Shown here piece by piece: positions 14,318-14,338 of a stretch of DNA of 14,338 nucleotides. Below the pieces are notes generated by a model. It searched no databases. It saw only the letters and a program-made list of their open reading frames with translations, and was not told the origin of the DNA. The DNA comes from Erysipelotrichaceae bacterium. Its GTDB lineage: Bacteria; Bacillota_I; Bacilli_A; Erysipelotrichales; Coprobacillaceae. The stretch covers positions 1-14,338 of the forward strand of contig JAJQGQ010000036.1 in the NCBI GenBank assembly GCA_021200395.1. The letters run 5' to 3'. Made by a program: the position numbers and the translations under genes. The stretch's first letter is position 1; each line of letters opens with the position of its first letter.

Positions 14318-14338
14318 TATCTTAGTTCATTAATAATG

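Noticed and set aside
14289..14338. CcpA catabolite (cre) site near the EIIB-2 promoter
   Set aside because: TTTAAGCGAAAAG has the CG centre but lacks the outer half-site symmetry, and copy 1 has no equivalent.

Overview
The window is AT-rich chromosomal DNA from a low-GC, endospore-forming Firmicute. The run recN - spoIVB - spo0A - (dinB) - spoIIM - xerD - deoB follows the Bacillus subtilis order for these sporulation and cell-cycle genes. The divergence of SpoIVB, Spo0A and SpoIIM, the very low GC and the ACT/UPF0210/DUF815 gene set suggest an Erysipelotrichia/Coprobacillaceae-type gut bacterium. That placement is inferred from gene content only. I see no phage, IS element, CRISPR array, tRNA or rRNA.

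Plus strand, 1-7195. The window opens inside recN (DNA repair). Next are spoIVB (forespore signalling protease, TTG start, strong SD) with a clear intrinsic terminator, then spo0A (sporulation master regulator) behind a promoter region with repeats. A Y-family polymerase gene (dinB) follows and is split by a +1 shift at an A8 run. spoIIM (engulfment) has its start codon inside a 12-bp inverted repeat. xerD (chromosome dimer resolution), deoB (phosphopentomutase) and an 89-residue three-helix membrane protein are tightly coupled by ATGA and TAATG overlaps. A bidirectional terminator at 7245-7281 separates the two converging gene sets.

Minus strand, 14317 down to 7284. Two 83%-identical, stand-alone PTS EIIB genes of the lactose/cellobiose family each carry their own promoter and terminator. 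An apparent four-gene operon follows, with an extended -10 promoter: an ACT-domain protein, a UPF0210 protein, a DUF815 AAA+ ATPase, and a two-part acyltransferase (DUF2156 fused to a GNAT/Eis-like domain). Junctions are 11-14 bp or a 1-bp overlap. purF (first step of purine synthesis) is last and has its own sigma-A-type promoter overlapping the end of the preceding gene.

The observations most worth pursuing are: a Spo0A whose DNA-binding half is textbook but whose receiver pocket has lost the acidic pair and the invariant Lys; the hairpin that encloses the spoIIM ribosome-binding region; the A8 frameshift in dinB; the duplicated orphan EIIB genes with a perfectly conserved 88-bp patch; and the DUF2156-GNAT fusion in the ACT/UPF0210/DUF815 operon. 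I found no clearly new defence or mobile system.
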